From RBG-16-49-21 sp040768125 (GTDB lineage Bacteria; Spirochaetota; UBA4802; UBA5550), in contig JAXGNG010000006.1 in NCBI GenBank assembly GCA_040768125.1, positions 124,001 through 188,000 of the forward strand: DNA of 64,000 nt. The letters are read 5' to 3'. Below the pieces are notes generated by a model. It was not told where the DNA came from and ran no database searches. It worked only from the letters and a program-made list of their open reading frames with translations. Positions 51,101 to 57,279 of this stretch are shown in pieces. Numbering within the stretch: position 1 is the first letter of the stretch; every line of letters begins with the position of its first letter. The position numbers and the translations under genes are program-made.

Positions 51101-52732
51101 GAGAAAACGGCGACAGGCGGCGGATCGCCCTCACCCCCCGACCCCCTCTCCCCGGGGGAGAGGGGGAGCGTCACGAAGAAATTCGACCTGGGCTACGCCT
51201 ACGCCCCCAACGGCAACATGACGGGCAAGACCGTGTACGATCCCGACAGCGGCGCCGTGGAGGACGCCTGGAGCTATTCCTACGACAACCACGCCGCCAC
51301 GGCCATCTCCACCACGAAGGCCGGGGCGCGCTTCGCCATGGAGTACGACGCGGCGGGGAACATGATCCGCCAGGCCGACGGCGCCAAAGACATGGCCAAG
51401 CAGATGGCCTACGACTCCTACAACCGGATACGGAGCGTCACGGACGAGCATAACGGGAACCTGAAGGGACAGTACTGGTACGACGACCAGGGCTTCCGCG
51501 TGCGCCGCCTGGCGCGCCAGGAGATCGACGGCCGGGAGCAGGAGGTGGAGCTCCTCTACCCCTCCATGTACTTCGCCGTGGAAGCCCACCGCAACGGCCA
51601 TGGCCGCGCCAGGCCGGAAACGGCCTGCGCCGTGAACAACATCTATCTGAACGGGGTCCGCATCGCCGCCGCCCTCCCCGACGGTCAGGCCAGATACTAC
51701 TTGACCGACCAGGTGGATTCGGTCAAGGTAGTGACCGACGACCGCGGCCTGGTGCTCACCTCCCACGAGTACCTCCCCTTTGGGGAATCGTGGATCACCG
51801 AGGGCGACGACAAGAACGCGCCGAAGTACAACTCCCAGGAGCTGGACAAGGAGAGCGGATACTACTTCTATAACGCCAGGCATTATGATCCGGAGATCGC
51901 GAGGTTCGTGACGCCGGATACGGTGATTGATGGGGAGTTAAGTACGCAGGGGTGGAATAGGTATAGTTATTGTCATAACAATCCAATAATATATAGAGAT
52001 CCTACTGGACATGGAATTTTAGATAGTATACGCAGCGGTGCTGATTCAATTGGTTCGAAGATAAGCAGTGTCGGTGAAGGGATAAAGAGTGTTGGTGAAA
52101 AAGTAACAAAGCCTCTAAGCGAAATGGGTGATAAGTTTAGAGATTCTATTTCTCCAAAAGTAGATAAAGTAGCTAATTGGTGTAATAAAAATCCTAAAAC
52201 AATGTTGGCAGTTGGTCTTGGTGGTGGATTGGCTATTGCTGCTGCACCAGCTGCACCATTGGCAATATCAGCCATAAAAGGCATAGGAGCTGCAAAAGGA
52301 ATCGATATGGCTATTGGCGCTGTGCAAGGTTTGCTAACTTATGGTGCAACCACACCTGCTAAAGATCAGACATTACAAGGGGTAGCCATATCAACTGTTG
52401 TTGGCGCTGCAACGGGGCTAGTGAGTAATGTTGCTACAGGTTTGAAAATGATTGATAAAGCACCTGCTGTAATCAAAGCGTTATCTTCAGGGGCTATTAG
52501 TGGAGGCGGTAATTTTGCTGGGCAGGTAGCATCTGGTAAAGATGTTAAAGATGTAAGTGCAGCTAGTGTTGGTTGGGTAGCAGCCACCTCCGGTTTTGGT
52601 TCATATCTGAGTTCAGCGACGAATCTTGCAAAACCTGCGAGTGACTTGGTTGGCAAAGGGGCCATGTTATTACCACGTATTTCTGGTGCGGCCATGATTA
52701 AGATGGCTGAGAAACAGTTGAAAAAGGAATAG
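45125..52732 (+). CDS. SpvB/FG-GAP/TcdB-mid/YD-repeat polymorphic toxin (lipoprotein), with variable AT-rich tip
   Basis: 2535 residues from a GTG. A lipobox LLVSC is at residues 16-20. The SpvB domain (about 75-300, NNYGTVTLSYAIDVPPGRAG...GIGWSLS) comes first. Then come seven FG-GAP/VCBS repeats of the type GDFNGDGISDM, GDYNGDGRSDI and GDYNGDGKTDI (near 382, 441, 493, 571, 636, 687 and 1107). A TcdB-toxin middle region follows (about 1145-1225, GGYAFSAFINGEKETDYFGF), then YD repeats from about 1370. The Rhs core (about 2189-2295) ends YRDPTGHG. The final 240 residues are the variable tip. GC content falls sharply from about 51.93 kb. The tip is glycine/alanine rich with hydrophobic helices, suggesting a membrane-active toxin. 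This is the ABC-toxin BC-like shell architecture. Confidence 0.9.
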   Translation: MKGLLKHAACLMAGVLLVSCGRLDYLNYDKAMRAMIFPSAGGDDASAGDVISASTNRSDKDEEKAPKLNAYEGAAFVKPPQINNYGTVTLSYAIDVPPGRAGVQPGVGLSYSSSGGDGLAGIGWSLSTGLGVISRTTKNGQLFYDYRDTFTFNGQRLVKVSGPANSENGLYRLEIESGFSKFVLSGAESGGVWRVIDKAGTVTVFGEDASSRIYRPDDETRTYIWNFTKSVDLNGNSMTAEYDDSAYDDNNILYLKEIRYTGNEDQGAPARQFVRFAYRDRDEAYVSKAPGFMMKMDRLIDRIVVGWDDPRGWTETVLWSYRMVYGTSADSGRPLLLTVESDRNSTKPEFIYQPAVHAFTWARIENTRYNDPEENPDSVKYFEGDFNGDGISDMVFFNPASGDWRAMEGKRDGGYLEKYYGNRFRGHDGPESIQWFKGNVTGDYNGDGRSDIAFYLPRTREFWVAEHTGKVFTFRCYGTLLIPVDIFKCEWFTGDFDGNGLSDSVLYHEPTGEWYLMANMGGHFSFIKFSETFQNLFRSDYDPDLRLNSPSTADTSDYGRDREKIFFLSGDYNGDGRTDISFYDARSGRWWVGENYRDDAIGFRLQWRIYKEFTEREKELFAPGRDSLTGNDRFSGDFNGDGLSDFLTFHRDRGEWILGDTGNGTINFKVFSRTPQFSEITRWLQGDFNGDGRTDIGFFSARDNNFWIGEATATGFRYRIYNNLAYGPDPARVMATPLPRDEVKVENARSVISGAASNAIVDYQFDGNYHSDRGEKALPGFFSGNESTAGLLIYRRRDKSLYLKAGQAAPAFRYPLDLDGEGVTLLNPDRPHRYRMNRDGLLYYAKTSSFGSDHHAFTAVYHDGGGFVEETAASFDEGQVTDFSIAESVYLVDRFTDTDDRHVLILDDRAETPRFMLFTGSGGGQNLAVQGLSPDYFRDLRNRKSRYRFFSGPFTGERAGILFVDMNAVSHRWYLGRVEGGHIVFTLLSGTPQFVTEGCVDSYRVIPGDTGADLVYANNGEGSVGFRKLSITASSISQTSYAPLARGIAFKGEFDAAGNPVLHDEGEVKRAILGSTCRLETLAAPAVSLKRPDLLTQVYPFQWIQGDYNGDGKTDIGIFHMKERYWYFALTMGTVPDLISTVKNGIGGLYRMTYENSTRFDNTDDDGIPRLPMNYKVCDSLTVEDGRGGSVLTSYGYAGGYAFSAFINGEKETDYFGFGHFTVTDAVGRRTVSEYYNVPFEDFRMNRALAGAVKRSRSHGSDQVEYERTEHDYTMRVIAESPAQKPSFLIEPTEVRKYMRDVLTETRRSSIELEPNRYEMTGRSESVTDHYSDDAHEAATATSYSRFENIESTNEMRLEWKASLQGTPHETTANYEYDDRGNLTRETTSYTGSGLAPVADRVMEYDYDGYGNRIRETNASGSPARVTEKSYDEHLHQFVTEERARGDRFTLVTGYAINYQSAFGGIDRKTDPNGKSTYFEYDALGRLARERIDADSGTETLQEYVYSTEFPLSAKVTQYVGPWGSLGGSIHTRAFVDGMGRVIHTVRSATEESGRRYVKSGMIVYDAAGRPVRKSQSDWCGDGEIDAFTAHTREKYPTLTEYHPSGRVSRVVLPEGYMGEPETSIRYTYHDPWETVETHSVGRTKRTVKNARGLVLYVEDSGTGDGGGIAQAKMGFAYDIAGNRVKKMDLASTPLGSQGGMTTDVPLGLFTPGAKDRSGNNVACWQYNAFGQMVHASDPDLGYAGTAYTPFGEAASRTDALGRVTTYEYDRLGRLTAKHLPGAEGSVAYLYDSLAGSENGMGRMVAMDDPAQRKEFSYDSIGRVKRETRRIKGADYDASFETRFEHDLLSRKKRVHYPVDPQSNTRLTAEYSHNAMGVTRVRIMAGSTTRDIIETIEYNEFGQMAEVRRGNNTVTRYDYDIKGRMEALLTSAYHNGQTWKVQDVRYEFRVDNSIAAVENTPDVGADGPVMSTIRYEYAYDGLNRLVHARGSYEKTATGGGSPSPPDPLSPGERGSVTKKFDLGYAYAPNGNMTGKTVYDPDSGAVEDAWSYSYDNHAATAISTTKAGARFAMEYDAAGNMIRQADGAKDMAKQMAYDSYNRIRSVTDEHNGNLKGQYWYDDQGFRVRRLARQEIDGREQEVELLYPSMYFAVEAHRNGHGRARPETACAVNNIYLNGVRIAAALPDGQARYYLTDQVDSVKVVTDDRGLVLTSHEYLPFGESWITEGDDKNAPKYNSQELDKESGYYFYNARHYDPEIARFVTPDTVIDGELSTQGWNRYSYCHNNPIIYRDPTGHGILDSIRSGADSIGSKISSVGEGIKSVGEKVTKPLSEMGDKFRDSISPKVDKVANWCNKNPKTMLAVGLGGGLAIAAAPAAPLAISAIKGIGAAKGIDMAIGAVQGLLTYGATTPAKDQTLQGVAISTVVGAATGLVSNVATGLKMIDKAPAVIKALSSGAISGGGNFAGQVASGKDVKDVSAASVGWVAATSGFGSYLSSATNLAKPASDLVGKGAMLLPRISGAAMIKMAEKQLKKE
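51129..51166 (-). repeat. GC-rich palindromic repeat (copy 2), in frame inside the Rhs gene
   Basis: The reverse complement matches 2494-2531 almost base for base. It is translated in frame as SPPDPLSPGERG, an insert between two YD repeats. Confidence 0.7.
51224..51914 (+). repeat. Rhs core segment duplicated at 54482-55172
   Basis: From GGCAAGACCGTGTACGATCC onward, this segment is nearly identical to 54482 onward for about 500 bases, then diverges in codon choice while the protein remains similar, up to the tip boundary. It provides homology for tip exchange. Confidence 0.85.
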
Positions 52733-52743
52733 GATCCTAGCAT

Positions 52744-53253
52744 ATGTCAGAAACGAAAGAACAAGGCAAACTGTATAAGCCTGAAGACGTGAGAAATCCA
52801 TATTTTGTTGTTCCATTTTTAATAGTAATAATTGGTTTTGGAATTTATGGTTTAACGTATTACATTCAGAAACCATCTAAATATCTTTTTTTTATTTTAT
52901 TTTTACCATTTGCAATAATAGTTTGCAGCTATTTGATCTATATTCATTTTTATCATTACGTTAATGCTGAAGTGAAAAGCCATTCACTTATACTAAAGAA
53001 TCATTTCCAAAAATGGCCGAAGGAAATTTTCTTCAATGAAATTACAGAGATGATTGCCAATAAAAAGTGGTGGTACGATGTCGTGGTCAAGGATACCAAA
53101 GGTCAGAAGATTATAATAAATGCAGCCATTGAGCCCACTGATGAATTTTTTAACGAACTTATAACACGGGCGGTAAATTGCAAAAAAATTGATTTACGGA
53201 ATATTAGAAAAGCCGCGCCGAATTTGATATTATATCAGAAGAATGATCATTGA
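52744..53253 (+). CDS. Putative membrane immunity protein for the Rhs tip
   Basis: 169 residues. Two membrane helices (near 22-43 and 47-70) are followed by a soluble, mixed alpha/beta domain with a bacterial-PH-like strand pattern (SHSLILKNHFQKWPKEIFFNEITEMI). It starts 11 bases after the Rhs stop, shares the low GC content of the tip, and has AGGATCC upstream. By position it is the cognate immunity protein. Its membrane location agrees with a membrane-active toxin. The family is not recognised. Confidence 0.6.
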   Translation: MSETKEQGKLYKPEDVRNPYFVVPFLIVIIGFGIYGLTYYIQKPSKYLFFILFLPFAIIVCSYLIYIHFYHYVNAEVKSHSLILKNHFQKWPKEIFFNEITEMIANKKWWYDVVVKDTKGQKIIINAAIEPTDEFFNELITRAVNCKKIDLRNIRKAAPNLILYQKNDH

Positions 53254-53279
53254 GAACATTTTAATGGGGATCGTTCATT

Positions 53280-53487
53280 AAAACACATCCTCCGGTGCTA
53301 ATTGCGAATGGACGCACATGTCCGCAGTGTTGCCAGTGGACGTAATTTAATATATTGTTAGTAAAGCGGGTGCAGGGCGGCACCGAGCAGACAGGAAGTC
53401 TGCCTGCCGCCGGCGACAGGATGTCGCGAAAGCGGCGGCCTGCAAGGAAGCCCCGCAGGGACCTCACAGAACCGTGTCAGCCCAACC
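53280..53487 (+). repeat. Multi-hairpin repeat (family 2), copy 1
   Basis: Runs from AAAACACATCCTCC through TGTCCGCAGTGTTGCCAGTG, the hairpin core (GGCGGCACCGAGCAGACAGG and onward) and CTCACAGAACCGTGTCAG. In the core, GCAGAC/GTCTGC and GCGAC/GTCGC hairpins with AGGAA/AGGAT loops stand side by side. The sequence after it to 53834 includes a GC-rich stretch without a recognised gene. Confidence 0.75.
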
Positions 53488-53834
53488 CAAACCTTCATCC
53501 CCCCGCCCGTGATCCCGGTGACGGCTGGATGGGCCGGATACCGCCCTCCGGGTTGTCGCTCACGAATCATCCAGCCCGGACACGGTAACAAGCACCTTTC
53601 GTCCCGGCTGGCGTTGTACCGAAAGGCCCCTGTCGTCTAATTTGGCAATGTTTGTAATAAGAGAACCTCTAATAATAAAATTAGGATGTTCCCTTGTGGG
53701 CACAAATAGTGGTAAAAATCAGAATTTTCAATCATGTAATATCGGAAAATTCTAATTTTTTAGAGGTGCCCATAATTAAAAATGTATTGAAAAAAACAGG
53801 GCGGACCATTAGCTTCTCTAGTAAGGTGAAAAAT

Positions 53835-54044
53835 ATGGAAGCGATTAAATACAAAACAGTCATTAAAAATGACGGTGTAATCACCCTTACCGGCGTTCCT
53901 TTCAAAAAGGGCCAGGAAGTGGAAATGATAATCCTCACTGAAAGCCCTGCGGTAAAACCGGGAAAAGCAGGAAATAAATTCAATGCGGTGAAAATCAAGA
54001 CCTCCGGATTCAAGTTCGATCGGGAAGCCGCAAATGAGCGATAG
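53835..54044 (+). CDS. Antitoxin-like partner of the PIN toxin
   Basis: 69 residues. MEAIKYKTVIKNDGVITLTG starts a short beta-rich N-terminus, as in small AbrB-like or DUF104-like antitoxins, and a basic tail follows (KIKTSGFKFDREAANER). The ATG at 53835 has AAGGTGA upstream. It overlaps the PIN toxin start by 11 bases, the usual antitoxin-toxin arrangement. The antitoxin role is inferred from position. Confidence 0.7.
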   Translation: MEAIKYKTVIKNDGVITLTGVPFKKGQEVEMIILTESPAVKPGKAGNKFNAVKIKTSGFKFDREAANER

Positions 54045-54441
54045 CGTCTTTATTGACACCAATATTCTTCTCTATCTCTATTCTGAGGACGAAGCGGAAA
54101 AAAGGCGTCGCAGCAATGAATTAATAGATTCGCATAAAGGTATTATCAGCCTTCAGGTAGTGAATGAATTTTCAAACACGCTCCGCAGGAAATTCAAGTT
54201 CGAATATGATGTTATTAACTCCGCGATAAAAGAGCTTTCCGATAGTTTCATTATTGTTCCACAGAACCTGAGAACTATATTTTCCGCGTTACGTATCGGC
54301 AAACGATACGGCTATTCCTATTATGACAGCCTCATTATTGCCACGGCCATCGAGAATGGCTGCGCAACCCTTTATTCGGAAGATTGCCAGCATGGTCAGG
54401 TCATTGATGGTGCGCTGGAAATAATCAATCCTTATACCTGA
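54034..54441 (+). CDS. PIN-domain ribonuclease toxin (VapC-like)
   Basis: 135 residues. Acidic active-site residues of PIN nucleases are all visible: Asp8 in FIDTN, Glu45 in QVVNEF, Asp98 in YYDSLIIATA and Asp116 in LYSEDCQHG. VapC-type toxins cut tRNA or rRNA. It overlaps its antitoxin by 11 bases. The pair lies between the first Rhs gene and a displaced Rhs tip. Confidence 0.85.
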   Translation: MSDSVFIDTNILLYLYSEDEAEKRRRSNELIDSHKGIISLQVVNEFSNTLRRKFKFEYDVINSAIKELSDSFIIVPQNLRTIFSALRIGKRYGYSYYDSLIIATAIENGCATLYSEDCQHGQVIDGALEIINPYT

Positions 54442-54481
54442 TTGCCGGCTCCTAAAACTACACACAATTAGCGGCAAACCT

Positions 54482-55172
54482 GGCAAGACCGTGTACGATC
54501 CCGACAGCGGCGCCGTGGAGGACGCCTGGAGCTATTCCTACGACAACCACGCCGCCACGGCCATTACCACCACGAGGGCCGGGGCGCGCTTCGCCATGGA
54601 GTACGACGCGGCGGGGAACATGATCCGCCAGGCCGACGGCGCCAAAGACATGGCCAAGCAGATGGCCTACGACTCCTACAACCGGATACGGAGCGTCACG
54701 GACGAGCATAACGGGAACCTGAAGGGACAGTACTGGTACGACGACCAGGGCTTCCGCGTGCGCCGCCTGGCGCGCCAGGAGATCGACGGCCGGGAGCAGG
54801 AGGTGGAGCTCCTCTACCCCTCCATGTACTTCGCCGTGGAATCCCACCGCAACGGCCATGGCCGCGCCAGGCCGGAAACCGCCTGCGCCGTGAACAACAT
54901 CTATCTGAACGGGGTGCGCATCGCCGCCGCCCTCCCCGACGGGCAGGCGAGATACTACTTGACCGACCAGGTGGACTCGGTAAAGGTAGTGACCAATGAT
55001 TCGGGTATGGTGGTCACGAGCCACGAGTACATGCCCTTCGGCGAGGACTGGATCACTGAGGGCGACACGAAGAACGCTCCGAAGTACAACAGCCAGGAGT
55101 TGGATAAGGAGAGCGGGTATTATTTCTATAATGCACGGCATTATGATCCGGAAATTGGGAGGTTTGTGACAC
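54482..55172 (+). repeat. Duplicate of the Rhs core segment
   Basis: Second copy of 51224-51914. The first 500 bases are nearly identical; the last part differs mostly at synonymous positions and is lower in GC. Confidence 0.85.
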
Positions 55173-56002
55173 CGGATAGTGTGATTGATGGGGAGTTGAG
55201 TACGCAGGGGTGGAATAGGTTTGCCTATGTGCATAATAATCCGATTAGGTATAAGGACCCAACTGGTCATGGAGTTCTTGATACATTAAAGAGTGTTGGG
55301 AGTGGTGTTGTTGATAGAGCCTCTGAATATGGCAGTGCAATTTCTGGTGCTGCAAGTGCCCTTAAGCAAGAAGCAAAAGAAGCAATTAAAGATCCCAAAG
55401 CTTATGCTTATAAAGTCGATGATAAGTTAGGTGAAAAAGTAAATAAAGCATTATCAAATCCAAGACAATTTTTAAAAGATGCGGGATCAGTTTGTGGAAA
55501 TACTTTATTAGATACATATAAAGAGATTTCAGGTCTTGGAAGAATAAGTCGAATAATAGAAGCTGATAATCCAGCAAAACAATTAGGAAAAGAATTAACT
55601 GATGTAGGTTTGGCTTATGCGGGGGCAAAAGGTGCGGATTTATTAGGTAAAGGATTTAAAGCTTTAAAAAATATAAGCAAAGGTGCTCAAGCTGCTGAAG
55701 ATGGTAGTTTTACAATTAAAGATTGGGGTGGATATCCTGATGGTATACCAAAGCCCAAAGGACCATTTAAGCTTATTGAAGGCGAAGGATATAATACTGC
55801 AAGGAAGGCCGCAAACCAAGCAAATGCAGCGATGCATAGGGCTGATTCAACATTAGCGGGCAAGCAGATTCATGAAATACATCCTGTTAAATTTGGTGGG
55901 AATCCTGTTGATCCTGGGAATAAAATTCCATTGTCACCACAAGATCATGCACCAGTAACAAAATTTTGGAATGGACTGCAAAGAAAAATAGAAGGTAATT
56001 AA
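54491..56002 (+). CDS. Displaced (orphan) Rhs C-terminus with HNH nuclease tip
   Basis: 503 codons from a GTG that is merely the first start in frame; the 5' part of an Rhs gene is absent, so expression in place is doubtful. Residues 1-255 repeat the YD/Rhs core and end YKDPTGHG. The AT-rich tip is about 245 residues with a lysine-rich helical linker. It ends GKQIHEIHPVKFGGNPVDPGNKIPLSPQDHAPVTKFWN, an HNH/endonuclease-type motif of polymorphic nuclease toxins. An SMI1/KNR4 immunity gene follows with no gap. It is best read as a stored alternative tip that can replace the active one by recombination. Confidence 0.82.
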   Translation: MYDPDSGAVEDAWSYSYDNHAATAITTTRAGARFAMEYDAAGNMIRQADGAKDMAKQMAYDSYNRIRSVTDEHNGNLKGQYWYDDQGFRVRRLARQEIDGREQEVELLYPSMYFAVESHRNGHGRARPETACAVNNIYLNGVRIAAALPDGQARYYLTDQVDSVKVVTNDSGMVVTSHEYMPFGEDWITEGDTKNAPKYNSQELDKESGYYFYNARHYDPEIGRFVTPDSVIDGELSTQGWNRFAYVHNNPIRYKDPTGHGVLDTLKSVGSGVVDRASEYGSAISGAASALKQEAKEAIKDPKAYAYKVDDKLGEKVNKALSNPRQFLKDAGSVCGNTLLDTYKEISGLGRISRIIEADNPAKQLGKELTDVGLAYAGAKGADLLGKGFKALKNISKGAQAAEDGSFTIKDWGGYPDGIPKPKGPFKLIEGEGYNTARKAANQANAAMHRADSTLAGKQIHEIHPVKFGGNPVDPGNKIPLSPQDHAPVTKFWNGLQRKIEGN

Positions 56003-56401
56003 ATGAAAAAAGAGTTATTTCAAAAATTTAATTCCAATCCCCCTGCAAATGCTGATTTGATAAATAAAATTCAAAAAGCGTTTGGAGTTGATATGCCACA
56101 AGACTATATTCAATTTATGATTAAGTCGAATGGTGGTGAAGGATTTATTGGTTCGAATTCTTACATAATTATTTGGAAACTCGAAGATTTAATAGAATTA
56201 AATGAAGCTTATCAGGTTTCAGAATATGCTCCAGGGATAATTTTATTCGGCTCTGATGGAGGAGGTGAGGCATATGGCTTTGATGTTCGTGATAAAAATA
56301 TTAAAATAATTTCGATTCCGTTTGTTGGTATGGATTTAAATTTGATTGAAATTATAGGTTCTGATTTTTCAAGTTTTATTGATCATCTTTATCAAATTTA
56401 G
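56003..56401 (+). CDS. SMI1/KNR4 (SUKH) family immunity protein
   Basis: 132 residues. The SUKH pattern is clear: IQKAFGVDMPQDYIQFMIKSNGGEGFIG at 24-51, then WKLEDLIELNEAY, IILFGSDGGGEAYGFDV and a closing hydrophobic helix. This family neutralises nuclease tips of polymorphic toxins, often HNH types. The ATG abuts the TAA of the HNH-tip frame, so the two form a toxin/immunity pair. Confidence 0.87.
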   Translation: MKKELFQKFNSNPPANADLINKIQKAFGVDMPQDYIQFMIKSNGGEGFIGSNSYIIIWKLEDLIELNEAYQVSEYAPGIILFGSDGGGEAYGFDVRDKNIKIISIPFVGMDLNLIEIIGSDFSSFIDHLYQI

Positions 56402-56413
56402 GATGGTTATTGA

Positions 56414-56611
56414 TTGAAGAAACCATTATTATATAGAAAAACAAATATTGAATCTTGTCGTAACAAAGAAATTTTTGAAATTCATCCAATTATTTTAGGA
56501 GGAAGTCCAACTGATCCAGAAAATAAAGTTGTATTAAGTCGTGAAAAACATATTGAAGCCGTTAGATACTGGAATAAAATTATCAAAGAGATGAAAGAAA
56601 AAAAATCCTAA
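56414..56611 (+). pseudogene. Second orphan HNH tip fragment
   Basis: 65 codons from a TTG. IFEIHPIILGGSPTDPENKV and a following VRYWNKIIKEMK mirror the HNH end of the previous tip (EIHPVKFGGNPVDPGNKIP...KFWN). It is only the last piece of a toxin, with no Rhs core. It is a relic of earlier tip replacement. Very AT-rich. Confidence 0.6.
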
Positions 56612-56813
56612 AACACATCCTCAGGTACTAATTGCGAATGAATATACATGTCCGCAGTGTTGCCAGTGGACGTAATTTAATATATTGTTAGGAAAGCGGG
56701 TGCAGGGCGGCAGCCCTGCAAGTAAGCCCCGCAGGGCCCTCACAGAACTGTGTCAGACCGACCTGAATATTAATCGCGCGTTATCCGCAATACGGAAAAC
56801 TATAATTATTCTT
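56610..56813 (+). repeat. Multi-hairpin repeat (family 2), copy 2 with internal deletion
   Basis: Begins AAAACACATCCTCAGG directly over the stop of the HNH fragment. The two central hairpins are missing (GGGCGGCAGCCCTGCAAG). The 3' tail CACAGAACTGTGTCAG leads into GCGCGTTATCCGCAATACGG and directly into copy 3. Confidence 0.75.
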
Positions 56814-56998
56814 AAAACACATCCTCCGGTACTGATTGCGAATGAACGTACATGTCCGCAGTGTTGCCAGTGGACGTAATTTAAGACATTGTTAGGAAAG
56901 CGGGTGCAGGGCGGCACCGAGCAGACAGGAAGTCTGCCTGCCGCCGGCGACAGGATGTCGCGAAAGCGGCGGCCTGCAAAAAAGCCCCCCAGGGCCCC
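56814..56998 (+). repeat. Multi-hairpin repeat (family 2), copy 3
   Basis: Complete core with GCAGACAGGAAGTCTGC and GCGACAGGATGTCGC hairpins. It ends CCCCTGCCGCCTAATTTAGC instead of the usual tail. Confidence 0.75.
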
Positions 56999-57073
56999 TG
57001 CCGCCTAATTTAGCAATGGCCGAAATTCCTTTATTGTTTTCGATTAACAAGCTTGCGGAATGAGATAACCGGT

Positions 57074-57279
57074 TCAGGCGTCTGGGGATTGCCGGCGATC
57101 TTCAAAGGCCGAATCAAAATCTCTTTTCGCGTGAATAACGGCGAGGATAGAGATCGAATCCGGTAGTATTTCGTAAATGATGCGATAGGAAAAGACGATG
57201 ATCTCCCGGACATTTTCTTCCATCAATTCCGGGACGATCCTGCCCATAAACGGGTGTAATTTGAGCGGTTCCGTTTGTT
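57074..57279 (-). pseudogene. RelE/ParE-type toxin, 3' part (split by the IS element)
   Basis: The frame reads EPLKLHPFMGRIVPELMEEN, then REIIVFSYRIIYEI, and ends with a TGA at 57076-57074. P-x-MGR-VPE and the YRI-Y block are typical of ParE/RelE toxins. It joins in frame with 58732-58618 once the IS and one copy of the 9-base target are removed. The toxin is therefore inactive. Confidence 0.82.
57271..57279. repeat. Target-site duplication, left copy
   Basis: CCGTTTGTT, repeated exactly at 58618-58626 on the other side of the IS element. Confidence 0.8.

Noticed and set aside
57031..57213. A 60-codon minus-strand protein
   Set aside because: It is an out-of-frame reading of the RelE/ParE toxin remnant, which is recognisable in the adjacent frame.
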